Origin: an uncultured Lachnospiraceae bacterium
GTDB lineage: Bacteria > Bacillota > Clostridia > Lachnospirales > Lachnospiraceae
DNA length: 36,570 nucleotides
Direction: 5' to 3'
Assembly (NCBI GenBank): GCA_947576945.1
Contig: CANPTH010000041.1
Coordinates: 1 to 36,570, forward strand
In this document: one piece after another, positions 23,321 to 31,497 of the stretch
How the letters are laid out: the number at the start of each line of letters is the position of its first letter
Position numbering within the stretch: position 1 is the first letter of the stretch
Position numbers and translations under genes: made by a program
The notes under the pieces: model-generated
Database searches by the model: none
Seen by the model: only the letters and a program-made list of their open reading frames with translations
What the model was told of the DNA's origin: nothing

Positions 23321-24862
23321 ATGAGAAAGAAACCTGCAGTATTAATGATCCTGGACGGCTATGGCCTGAATGAGAAGAAAGAGGGCAATGCGGTAGCGGA
23401 AGCAAAGACGCCGGTGATGGATAAGCTTATGGAGGAGTGTCCTTTTGTCAGGGGAAATGCCAGCGGTATGGCAGTAGGCCTTCCGGATGGACAGATGGGG
23501 AATTCCGAAGTGGGTCATTTGAACATGGGAGCCGGACGTATCGTATATCAGGAGCTTACAAGGATCACGAAGGAGATTCAGGACGGGACTTTCTTCGAGA
23601 ACCCGGCGCTTCTTGATGCGGTGAATAACTGTAAGAAGAATGATTCCGCATTGCACATGTTCGGTCTGGTGTCTGATGGCGGCGTTCACAGTCATAACAC
23701 GCATATTTATGGATTATTGGAGCTTGCAAAGAGAAACAATCTTCAGAAGGTGTATGTCCACGCTTTTCTGGATGGACGCGATACACCCCCTGCAAGCGGT
23801 AAGGGATTTGTAGAAGAGCTGGAGCAGGAGATGCATAAGATCGGTGTGGGTGAGGTTGCATCCGTTACGGGCCGCTATTATGCCATGGACAGAGATAATA
23901 ATTATGACAGAGTGGAGAAAGCGTACCTGGCGCTGACGAAGGGCGAAGGTCTGGAAGCAGACAGTGCGGCGGAAGGCATTCAGGCGTCTTATGACAGAGA
24001 AGAGACGGATGAGTTCGTAAAACCGACTGTTGTGAAGAAGAACGGTGAGCCGGTGGCTCTGATCAAGGATGGTGATTCCGTTGTCTTCTATAATTTCCGC
24101 CCTGACAGGGCAAGAGAGATCACCAGAAGCTTCTGCGATGATGATTTCAAGGGATTTGAGAGAGGAAAGAGACTGGATCTCACATATGTGTGCTTTTCCG
24201 ATTATGATCCCACGATCCCCAATAAAGAAGTGGCGTTCCACAAGATCTCCGTTACCAATACATTCGGTGAGTGGCTTGCAGCACATGGCATGAAGCAGGC
24301 AAGGCTGGCCGAGACAGAGAAGTATGCCCATGTAACCTTCTTCTTCAATGGAGGTGTGGAAGAACCCAATGAGGGAGAAGAAAGAATCCTGGTAAATTCC
24401 CCCAAGGATGTGGCGACTTATGACCTGAAACCGCAGATGAGCGCTTACGAGGTTTGTGACAGACTGGTGGATTGTATCAAATCCGATAAGTATGATGTTA
24501 TCATTATCAATTTTGCGAATCCGGACATGGTAGGTCATACCGGCGTGGAACAGGCAGCGATCAAGGCAGTGGAGGCAGTCGACGAGTGTGTCGGCCGTGC
24601 AGTGGAAGCTGTTAAAGAAGCTGACGGCGTTATGTTTATCTGTGCCGATCACGGAAATGCAGAACAGCTGGTGGATTATGAGACGGGCGCTCCTTTCACG
24701 GCGCATACCACGAACCCGGTACCGTTTATTCTTGTCAATGCGGATCCGGCGTATAAATTAAGAGAAGGCGGTTGTCTTGCGGATATTATTCCTACGCTCA
24801 TCGAGCTTATGGGTATGGAACAGCCGGAAGAAATGACCGGAAAATCATTGCTTACGAAGTAG
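23321..24862 (+). CDS. gpmI: 2,3-bisphosphoglycerate-independent phosphoglycerate mutase
   Basis: Interconverts 3- and 2-phosphoglycerate in glycolysis; 513 residues, the usual length. The alkaline-phosphatase-like metal site begins with D12 in MILDGYG, and the catalytic serine is S62 in GQMGNSEVGHLNMGAG. The phosphotransferase insert follows (SDGGVHSHNTH, HAFLDGRDTPP, VTGRYYAMDRD), and the second metal cluster is NFANPDMVGHTG and ADHGNAEQ. AAAGGAG (23304-23310) is 10 nt before ATG 23321 and only 1 nt before ATG 23312, so I prefer the former. It is manganese-dependent in Firmicutes. A terminator lies 118 bp downstream. Confidence 0.96.
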   Translation: MRKKPAVLMILDGYGLNEKKEGNAVAEAKTPVMDKLMEECPFVRGNASGMAVGLPDGQMGNSEVGHLNMGAGRIVYQELTRITKEIQDGTFFENPALLDAVNNCKKNDSALHMFGLVSDGGVHSHNTHIYGLLELAKRNNLQKVYVHAFLDGRDTPPASGKGFVEELEQEMHKIGVGEVASVTGRYYAMDRDNNYDRVEKAYLALTKGEGLEADSAAEGIQASYDREETDEFVKPTVVKKNGEPVALIKDGDSVVFYNFRPDRAREITRSFCDDDFKGFERGKRLDLTYVCFSDYDPTIPNKEVAFHKISVTNTFGEWLAAHGMKQARLAETEKYAHVTFFFNGGVEEPNEGEERILVNSPKDVATYDLKPQMSAYEVCDRLVDCIKSDKYDVIIINFANPDMVGHTGVEQAAIKAVEAVDECVGRAVEAVKEADGVMFICADHGNAEQLVDYETGAPFTAHTTNPVPFILVNADPAYKLREGGCLADIIPTLIELMGMEQPEEMTGKSLLTK

Positions 24863-24894
24863 TTTATAGCGAATGGCATTAAAATTTGTGTTTT

Positions 24895-24930
24895 TTACTG
24901 CCAGCTTCCATAATATGGAGCTGGCAGTAA
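24895..24930. repeat. Long hairpin downstream of gpmI
   Basis: TTACTGCCAGCTTCCAT (24895-24911) pairs with ATGGAGCTGGCAGTAA (24915-24930) with one bulged T and loop AAT. No T-tract follows on either strand, so it may be an mRNA 3' stabiliser. Confidence 0.55.
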
Positions 24931-24980
24931 CCGGAAGAAACAGTTTGTTATATGGGATTGAGACAGGGAATTATAGGAGA

Positions 24981-25015
24981 GGACATTTGGCGGAAACGAC
25001 AAATGTCCTTTTGTT
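24981..25015 (+). terminator. Intrinsic terminator of gpmI
   Basis: GGACATTTG (24981-24989) pairs with CAAATGTCC (25000-25008) followed by TTTTGTT. Its T-tract is the start of the solitary MITE terminal repeat. Confidence 0.8.
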
Positions 25016-25026
25016 CACTGAGGGTA
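25007..25026. repeat. Solitary copy of the MITE terminal inverted repeat
   Basis: This 20-nt stretch reads CCTTTTGTTCACTGAGGGTA, matching the right terminal repeat of the element at 11403-11421 except for one additional T. No partner repeat is found on the other side. Confidence 0.65.
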
Positions 25027-25035
25027 ACTTTATAC

Positions 25036-25090
25036 TTGACATTGACAGCCAGCAGAGAGTATACTAACTGTACCATCACTAATAGTACAC
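25036..25090 (+). promoter_or_regulatory. Promoter and GntR operator of the ytr-like operon
   Basis: TTGACA (25036-25041), 18-bp spacer, TATACT (25060-25065). The -10 lies in the left arm of an inverted repeat, GTATACTA (25059-25066) and TAGTACAC (25083-25090; 7 of 8 complementary). YtrA-type GntR repressors bind such GTnTACTA palindromes over their own promoters (known for the family), so autorepression is likely. Confidence 0.7.
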
Positions 25091-25162
25091 GCGGTATGGA
25101 GGGTTATTTCTATTAATGATGCTGCCGGGATACCGGGCATGCGTGTCCAGAAAGGAGAAGAC

Positions 25163-25516
25163 ATGATAATGATAGACTATAAGGATACCAGGCCAATTTA
25201 TGAGCAGATCGTGGAGCGCTTTAAGATATTGATCCTGAAGGGAGCTATGCAGGCAGACGAGCAGATGCCTTCAGTGAGAGGCCTGGCGATGGAACTTTCC
25301 ATCAATCCTAATACGATCCAGAAAGCCTATGCAGAATTGGAGAGGCAGGGGTTTATCTATACTGTCAAGGGAAGAGGGAATTTTGTTTCAGGAGACAGCA
25401 GCCTGATTGATAAGAGGAAGAAGGAATGTGTAGGCAAGATCCTTTTGCTCGTAAGCGAGGTTCTGGAGATCGGTATGTCTAAGGCGGAACTGATCCATGA
25501 GATCGAGATGCTTTAG
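25163..25516 (+). CDS. YtrA-subfamily GntR transcriptional regulator
   Basis: 117-residue repressor. The winged helix-turn-helix is intact (PIYEQIVERFKILILKGAMQ, MPSVRGLAMELSINPNTIQK, AYAELERQGFIYTVKGRGNF), followed by a short C-terminal dimerisation helix pair (KKECVGKILLLVSEVLEIGM) in place of the large effector domain of other GntR proteins. This size is diagnostic for YtrA. AAAGGAG, 5 nt before ATG 25163, sets the start. ATPase and permease genes follow at 18 bp. In B. subtilis the ytr operon is induced by lantibiotics and other cell-wall drugs; similar control is inferred. Confidence 0.94.
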   Translation: MIMIDYKDTRPIYEQIVERFKILILKGAMQADEQMPSVRGLAMELSINPNTIQKAYAELERQGFIYTVKGRGNFVSGDSSLIDKRKKECVGKILLLVSEVLEIGMSKAELIHEIEML

Positions 25517-25534
25517 ACAGAAAGGAAGGAAGAC

Positions 25535-26440
25535 ATGATAGAGATACATAGCCTGACTAAGACTTTTGAGAAGATCAAAGCAGTAGACGAGGTCAGTGTA
25601 ACAATAAGGGACAATACCGTGTTTGGCCTGATCGGAACCAATGGCGCTGGTAAGAGCACGGTGCTGCGTATGATTTCCGGCGTGTTGAAGCCCGACAGCG
25701 GGACGGTAACGGTGGACAACATACCGGTGTATGATAATGTGGAAGCTAAGAAGAAACTTTTTTTTATTGCGGACGAACCTTATTTTTTTGCCAATGTCAA
25801 TGCGAAGGCGATGGAGAGATATTACAGCGGAATCTATGAGAATTTCAACAAGGCGGAGTTCTATAAATACCTGGAGAGCTTCAATCTGGATAAGAACCGG
25901 AAGATCGGAACCTTTTCCAAGGGAATGAAGAAACAACTGGCATTGTTACTTGGTATTTGTGCACACACGCAATATATACTCTGCGACGAGACTTTTGACG
26001 GTCTGGACCCTGTGATGCGTCAGGGCATTAAGTCACTTTTTGCCAAAGAGATGGAAGAAAGAGGGCTGACGCCGGTGATCGCTTCCCATAATCTGAGAGA
26101 ATTGGAAGATATCTGCGATCACGTGGGATTATTACATAAAGGCGGTGTGCTGCTTTCCAAGGATCTGGAAGATATGAAATGCAATATACAGAAGGTGCAG
26201 TGTGTCTTTACCACGGTGGAAGAAGAGCTGAAAGCGCTAAGCGGCATGGAAGTCCTTAAGAAGGAACAGAGGGGATCACTGCGCACCTTTACCGTGAGGA
26301 GCACAAGGGAGGAAGTGGCAGCAAAGTTTGCGGCAGCGGATACGGTATTTTATGAAGTACTTCCTTTGTCTCTTGAGGAAATCTTTATCAGTGAAACGGA
26401 GGTAGTGGGATATGACATCAAGAAACTCATTTTGGGCTAG
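25535..26440 (+). CDS. ABC transporter ATP-binding protein (YtrB-like)
   Basis: 301-residue ATPase. Walker A GTNGAGKST lies at 34-42, the signature is the degenerate FSKGM (127-131) instead of LSGGQ, Walker B is YILCDE (147-152) and the switch histidine is H185 in ASHNLRE. After the nucleotide-binding domain, residues about 215-301 form a small accessory domain common in this subgroup. The signature FSKGMKKQ is normal for YtrB/CcmA-type ATPases. The 3' end overlaps the permease gene by 29 nt, implying coupled translation. Co-operonic with the GntR repressor, the pair probably exports or extracts a cell-envelope-active compound. Confidence 0.94.
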   Translation: MIEIHSLTKTFEKIKAVDEVSVTIRDNTVFGLIGTNGAGKSTVLRMISGVLKPDSGTVTVDNIPVYDNVEAKKKLFFIADEPYFFANVNAKAMERYYSGIYENFNKAEFYKYLESFNLDKNRKIGTFSKGMKKQLALLLGICAHTQYILCDETFDGLDPVMRQGIKSLFAKEMEERGLTPVIASHNLRELEDICDHVGLLHKGGVLLSKDLEDMKCNIQKVQCVFTTVEEELKALSGMEVLKKEQRGSLRTFTVRSTREEVAAKFAAADTVFYEVLPLSLEEIFISETEVVGYDIKKLILG

Positions 26441-28550
26441 CAGCGTGGAAAATCATAAGAGACGCATATGGGTATGGATCCTGACAGCCCTGGCACAGAT
26501 CACAGCCTATGTAGGAGTACTGACTGTCTATTTAAGCCGCATCAGAATGTGGAATGCCGATGGTGTATACAGGAAAGCGGAGGAATATCAGAAAGCGCTG
26601 TATCAGGCCACGCAGGATGCATTGGGATTTCAGGATAATCTGCTGCCGGTTATTATTGGACTGGCCCTCATCATCGGTATGCAGGGGTACTCCTATCTAT
26701 ATGACCAGAAGAAAGTAGATATGTATCACAGTGTGCCGGTAGACAAGAACAGAAGATTTCTGGTGATCTACATAAACGGCGTGATTATTTATCTGACGAC
26801 CACACTTGCCAGCTTATTGATCGCTGTCATATCGGCGGCGGTGCAGCGGGCGGTAAGCAGGGAAGTGATGGCAGTGGTTTATCTGGGATTTTTGTGGAAT
26901 TTTCTGTTGTTTCTGGTAATGTACCATACAGTGATACTGGCAGTGATGCTGACAGGGAATCGTTTTGTTACACTGTTTGCGGCGGGAGCGTTTACAATGT
27001 ATGAGATGTTGGCGTATACATTGTTTAACAATCTGCAGTTTGTTTTCTTTAAGACTAAAGACAGCTTCTATATATCTCATGAGCCAAAGCTGTCCGCAGT
27101 GGCAGACTATGTGGGGAATACCTGGAAGATCAAGCAGCTTTTGAGTGTGCAGGAGATGGCCGGCACGGCGTTTCCTTTTTATGTGAAATGGTTTCTGACG
27201 GCGGCGGCGCTTATGGCAGCGGCATGGCTGTGCTACCGCAGGCGCCCTTCGGAGGCAGCCGGTAAGTCGATGGCGTTTCCGGCCATGGAATCGGCGATCA
27301 AGGTGGTTATTGTGATCCCGGCGGCGATCGGGCTTGGAATGTGGGTGAACAGTGCCGGTTATGGGAATACAACACTGACGCTGGTGACTATGATCGCGGG
27401 TGGTGTGATCGGCAGTGCCGCCATGGAGGTGCTGTATGACTTTGACCTTAAGAGTATGTTTAAGCATCTTATGTCCAGCGGTATCGGGGTTATTGGCATC
27501 ATTATAGTGTTCTTTATCTTTAAAGAGGATCTTCTCGGATACGATAAATATGTACCGAAGCCAGATAAGGTGGAGAGTGTTGCGCTGGCGCTGAGCACTT
27601 ATGATGAATTCTGGAATGGAGAGTTTCATTATATGAGTGCGGCGGAAGCTACGGAGGAGAGAATGAAGATTCTGAATGTGGAGCCTGTCCTGACATTGGC
27701 GGAGAAGGCACAGCATCAGGATGAGAAAGATATGACGGATCCCCGGATAATGCATGTGCTTTATCGATTAAAATCCGGAAGAAAGGCAGGAAGAAGTTTT
27801 TACATAGATTTTGCTGATCCGACAAATGAAGAGCTGCTCAACCAGATCGTAGGGACAGAGGAATATCGGACCGGCACTTATCAGATCATAACCGATCAGG
27901 ATTCTTTTGAACTGGTGCAGTCGATGACCTACAGCAACGGTGCCACTGAAGTGGCGCTTCCGGCAGGAGACGGAATGAAGCTTCGGGAAGCCTATATCAG
28001 GGATTTGGAGAAATTTGATTTTACGCTTGCAAGAAATAAGCGTCCGTGCGGGATGCTGAGGATTCGCTTTCCGAACTGGATGAGCTGTTCGTTGTATGTG
28101 TATGAGAGTTTTGAGAATACGATCACTTATTTACAGGAGGTTGAGGCCTATTATCCGGTTACGTTAAATCCTGAGGATATTGATTCCATTACCATAACGA
28201 ATTATCATAATGATCTTGGGGAAGACTATGAGGATATGCAGGTTTATGATGTAAAGGAACAGGCGGCGGCTGAGTTTGTTTATGATGAAAGCAGAACTGT
28301 GTCTGAGACATTTTATGAACAGGAGGAGTTTGAGAAGATACTGCAGGTGATCTACCCGAACAATCTGTCAGTGTATTGGCATGATTATAAAGAAGTAGAT
28401 GATAATTATGACATCTATATTACCTTTAAGAAAGATACGGCGTACCCTTATATCCGGAGCAGCTATGGGTTTAGCTATAAGTTCTTTACGGGTCAGGCGC
28501 CGGAATTTGTGACAGAGGCTACGCAGCACAACAGTAAAGATGAAGAATGA
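26412..28550 (+). CDS. ABC permease with C-terminal extracellular domain
   Basis: 712-residue membrane protein. N-terminal helices occur near 20-40, 75-92, 115-140, 155-180, 182-205, 258-276, 292-312, 320-340 and 352-372. After these, residues about 380-712 form a soluble domain rich in acidic and aromatic residues, presumably extracellular. The N-terminal part follows the ABC2-type pattern of permeases found with YtrA/YtrB proteins. I recall similar Clostridia proteins annotated DUF6449, though I cannot verify this. GGAGG (26398-26402) sets ATG 26412 inside the end of the ATPase gene. The large ectodomain may bind the antimicrobial or the lipid substrate; this is inference. Confidence 0.88.
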   Translation: MTSRNSFWASSVENHKRRIWVWILTALAQITAYVGVLTVYLSRIRMWNADGVYRKAEEYQKALYQATQDALGFQDNLLPVIIGLALIIGMQGYSYLYDQKKVDMYHSVPVDKNRRFLVIYINGVIIYLTTTLASLLIAVISAAVQRAVSREVMAVVYLGFLWNFLLFLVMYHTVILAVMLTGNRFVTLFAAGAFTMYEMLAYTLFNNLQFVFFKTKDSFYISHEPKLSAVADYVGNTWKIKQLLSVQEMAGTAFPFYVKWFLTAAALMAAAWLCYRRRPSEAAGKSMAFPAMESAIKVVIVIPAAIGLGMWVNSAGYGNTTLTLVTMIAGGVIGSAAMEVLYDFDLKSMFKHLMSSGIGVIGIIIVFFIFKEDLLGYDKYVPKPDKVESVALALSTYDEFWNGEFHYMSAAEATEERMKILNVEPVLTLAEKAQHQDEKDMTDPRIMHVLYRLKSGRKAGRSFYIDFADPTNEELLNQIVGTEEYRTGTYQIITDQDSFELVQSMTYSNGATEVALPAGDGMKLREAYIRDLEKFDFTLARNKRPCGMLRIRFPNWMSCSLYVYESFENTITYLQEVEAYYPVTLNPEDIDSITITNYHNDLGEDYEDMQVYDVKEQAAAEFVYDESRTVSETFYEQEEFEKILQVIYPNNLSVYWHDYKEVDDNYDIYITFKKDTAYPYIRSSYGFSYKFFTGQAPEFVTEATQHNSKDEE

Positions 28551-28648
28551 ACCAGCGTTGCCGGAGCTGGAATGTGCGCTGGATATGCATTCCGTGAGAA
28601 TATGGTTCCGGCGTGCTGCGGGCGGACGTGTCAGGCGGCGGGGTGGAC

Positions 28649-28677
28649 TTGATTGCGGAGTGGTTTTGTAGTAAACT
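28649..28677 (+). promoter_or_regulatory. Putative promoter of the CARDB-ABC module
   Basis: TTGATT (28649-28654), 17-bp spacer, TAAACT (28672-28677), lying in a GC-rich 211-bp gap after the ytr-like operon. The preceding GGAATG (28569) / CATTCC hairpin has no T-tract. Confidence 0.45.
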
Positions 28678-28761
28678 TATTTCGTGTAAGTACATTGCCG
28701 GATCGGCAGGCCGTATGGAGAGCTATAGGAAGTTGTTAATCAGGAAAGGCGGGACAAAAGC

Positions 28762-29496
28762 GTGAGTCAGACAGGACCTGTGATCAATGTTAAGGATTTA
28801 TATAAGATTTACCGGGTCGGTGAGACGAAGGTACGGGCACTGAATGGTGTCAGCTTTACTATTAACCGAGGGGACTTCTGTTCTATCGTAGGCACCTCAG
28901 GATCCGGAAAATCAACGCTCCTGAATATGTTGGCAGGACTTGAGAAACCAACAAAAGGAGAGATCGTGATCGCCGGAGAGCATATGGAAAAAAAGACGGA
29001 GAATCAGCTGGTGGCATTTAGACGGGAGCATATCGGTTTTATTTTTCAGTCTTTTAACCTGATGGGAACCATGAATGCCATTGAGAATGTGGCGCTGCCC
29101 CTCACATTTCAGGGGATGGACAGGAAGAAACGTAACAGAAAGGCTGAGGAAATGCTGGATCTGGTGGGGCTGCGCAAGCACAAGATGCATAAACCAAACC
29201 AGATGTCCGGTGGACAGCAGCAGCGTGTGGGCGTGGCCCGTGCATTGGTGGTGGAGCCGGAGATTATCTTCGCGGATGAACCTACCGGTAATCTGGATTC
29301 CAATACTTCTGTAGAAGTAATGAACCTGATGAAGAAAGTCGTCCGGGAGAAGAACCAGACACTGGTTATGGTGACACATGATAATTATCTGGCAGGATTT
29401 GCCGATCTGGTATTGCGGATCAAGGATGGCAGGATCATCGAGATTGAGGACAGGCGCGGCATGGATATGCCGGAGGAGATTCAGGCGAAGGAGTGA
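28762..29496 (+). CDS. MacB/LolD-type ABC transporter ATP-binding protein
   Basis: 244-residue ATPase: Walker [10 protein letters not shown] (44-52), [10 protein letters not shown]-loop, signature [15 protein letters not shown], Walker [13 protein letters not shown] and VTHDNYL switch. GTG 28762 is preceded by AAAGGCGGG with 8-nt spacing. It is followed by an exported CARDB-like protein and an FtsX permease, so it powers a MacB-type machine. It is paralogous to the ATPase at 2603 but has no two-component system beside it. Confidence 0.94.
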   Translation: MSQTGPVINVKDLYKIYRVGETKVRALNGVSFTINRGDFCSIVGTSGSGKSTLLNMLAGLEKPTKGEIVIAGEHMEKKTENQLVAFRREHIGFIFQSFNLMGTMNAIENVALPLTFQGMDRKKRNRKAEEMLDLVGLRKHKMHKPNQMSGGQQQRVGVARALVVEPEIIFADEPTGNLDSNTSVEVMNLMKKVVREKNQTLVMVTHDNYLAGFADLVLRIKDGRIIEIEDRRGMDMPEEIQAKE

Positions 29497-29596
29497 TACA
29501 TAGGGCTTCTTGCGTGAAATGAAAACTGCGGTGCAGGTATTGTCTGTGTCAAAGAGGGCATGGACACAATTATGTTGTAGAAGAGGATAAGAAGAG

Positions 29597-31408
29597 ATGA
29601 AAAGAAGAGAATGGAATGTGAAGAAACGCTCTGCCTGTAAACGGGTGATGAGCAGGTTTTTGATCGGCGTATTGTCTGCGCTTGCGATCGGAACAATGCT
29701 GCCGGCGATCCCGGGAACCGCAGGGGCAGTAGCCTGTGCGGAGGAACAGGAGTCGTGGAGCGGAAATTCGGTTATAAATCGTAATTCGGATCGTATGATC
29801 AATGACGACGACCGGGCAGATGCCGATGAGGACATGCTCCATTATATGAAGAGCCTGGAAGTGCGGTACAGGCTCGATGAGAAAGTAATGGAAAATCTTC
29901 ATAAAGTATTTGACAGTGCGGTATATTATATTGCCAATACCGAGATGTCGGTCACGGAACTGTGGGCTTATGTGTCACAGGTTAAAGGGAATATGGAATC
30001 CACGGCAGTGGCGGCGGTCACCATGACCACCAGCGAGTTTCTGCAGGTGGGAGACAATTGGGAGACACCGACGGTGAGTTACGGACAGCAGGTTTCCATT
30101 GTACTGCCTGTAATCAATTTCGGTACGGAGGAATTGAATGATCTGATCATAGAGCCGAAGACTTCCACCGTTGTCACGGAGTGGCCTTTTGAACCGGATA
30201 TGACCAGCTATCTGCAGACAGAACCATTTATTCCGGGCAACCAGACGAAGGAAGCGGCCATGGCCAACAGAAGAGAGTTTACTTTCCTCTTTACAGCCAG
30301 AGGCGATGTGATGAGTGGATATTATCCGCTGACCTTTAATGTCTGGTACACGAAAGCCGGGATTCGCAGTGAGAAGCCGGCGGAGCTGACCGTGTATGTG
30401 AGAACGATCGGTAAGCCGGGAAGCGGTTATATCGGAGGCAATGGCCAGGAGACGGAAGGATCCAAGCCGCGAATTGTGGTAACAGGCTTTGAGACGAATC
30501 CGGCCAAGGTTTTTGCCGGTGATACGTTTACCCTGACGATTCATGTGCAGAATACGGCCAAAGACATGGCGGTGACAAATGTTCTTTTTGATATGCAGGC
30601 GGCACAGGAAGGCGAGGACAAAACCAATACGTATTCAGCGTTCCTGCCGACTTCCGGAGCCAGTTCCGTTTATATGGACAGAATAGGGGCGAACACGTCA
30701 GCGGATATTGTGATTGAGATGACGGCAAAGGCTGATCTGGCTCAGAAGCCCTATGTGCTTGACGTTAATATGAAATATGATGCGGGAACTGTGTTTGATC
30801 TGACAGATAAGGCCAGTGTCTCCATTCCGATCTCCCAGGAAAGTCGGTTTGACACGAGTATCCCGGAGGTGGTGCCGGCGGATATTGCGGTAGGATCCCA
30901 GTCTAATGTAATGTGCAGCATTTATAATACAGGGAAGACGACACTTTATAATGTGCAGGTCAAATTTCATGCGGATTCAGTCGATGAGGCGTCAGCTTTT
31001 GTCGGTAATCTGCAGTCGGGAGCGACGGGAAATGTTGATGTTATGTTAACTGGAATTGCTCCCACGATGGATGACGGAACGGTTATCATGGAGATTTCTT
31101 ATGAGGATGATGCCGGAAATGTGACTTCAACGGAGAAGACGATCACATTGCTTGTAACAGAAGCAGTATATGATGATATGATGAACGGCGGCATGATGGA
31201 CGGCGATATGATGATAGATGGTATGACGCCGGAGGATCAGGGTGGTTCTAAGAAAGGAAAGATCATTGGGATTGTCGTTGCCGTGATCGTGGCTGCAGGC
31301 ATTATCATTGCAGTAATATTGCTGCGGATACGTAAGAAGAAAAAGGCGGCAGCGCTGTTAGCGAGTGAGTTGAGTGATCTGGAAGCGGAATTGGAGAATG
31401 AGAAATAA
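29597..31408 (+). CDS. Exported CARDB-like protein with C-terminal membrane anchor
   Basis: 603-residue surface protein. A signal peptide spans about 1-48 (basic start, hydrophobic RFLIGVLSALAIGTMLP, cleavage near AVACA). After a helical segment (about 70-130) come at least three beta-sandwich repeats of the CARDB/NEW3 type, each with a phrase such as VSIVLPVINFGTEELNDL, FTLTIHVQNTAKDMAVTNV or SNVMCSIYNTGKTTLYNVQV. A methionine- and aspartate-rich linker (about 530-548) leads to a single transmembrane helix near 555-577 and a short Lys-rich cytoplasmic tail with a Glu-rich helix. Sitting between the ATPase and the FtsX permease, it probably takes the place of the periplasmic adaptor MacA in a Gram-positive envelope. 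This role is inference. Confidence 0.88.
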   Translation: MKRREWNVKKRSACKRVMSRFLIGVLSALAIGTMLPAIPGTAGAVACAEEQESWSGNSVINRNSDRMINDDDRADADEDMLHYMKSLEVRYRLDEKVMENLHKVFDSAVYYIANTEMSVTELWAYVSQVKGNMESTAVAAVTMTTSEFLQVGDNWETPTVSYGQQVSIVLPVINFGTEELNDLIIEPKTSTVVTEWPFEPDMTSYLQTEPFIPGNQTKEAAMANRREFTFLFTARGDVMSGYYPLTFNVWYTKAGIRSEKPAELTVYVRTIGKPGSGYIGGNGQETEGSKPRIVVTGFETNPAKVFAGDTFTLTIHVQNTAKDMAVTNVLFDMQAAQEGEDKTNTYSAFLPTSGASSVYMDRIGANTSADIVIEMTAKADLAQKPYVLDVNMKYDAGTVFDLTDKASVSIPISQESRFDTSIPEVVPADIAVGSQSNVMCSIYNTGKTTLYNVQVKFHADSVDEASAFVGNLQSGATGNVDVMLTGIAPTMDDGTVIMEISYEDDAGNVTSTEKTITLLVTEAVYDDMMNGGMMDGDMMIDGMTPEDQGGSKKGKIIGIVVAVIVAAGIIIAVILLRIRKKKKAAALLASELSDLEAELENEK

Positions 31409-31497
31409 GATAGGGATCAAAATGAAAAGTTTTGTGAACTGCAGTAAAAGAATGCTGCTGTCAGGAAGTGGGGACGGCAGGTGAAGTGGAGAAGCAT

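Noticed and set aside
24873..25067. 64-codon ORF after gpmI
   Set aside because: It crosses a hairpin, an intrinsic terminator and the GntR promoter, and lacks a ribosome binding site.
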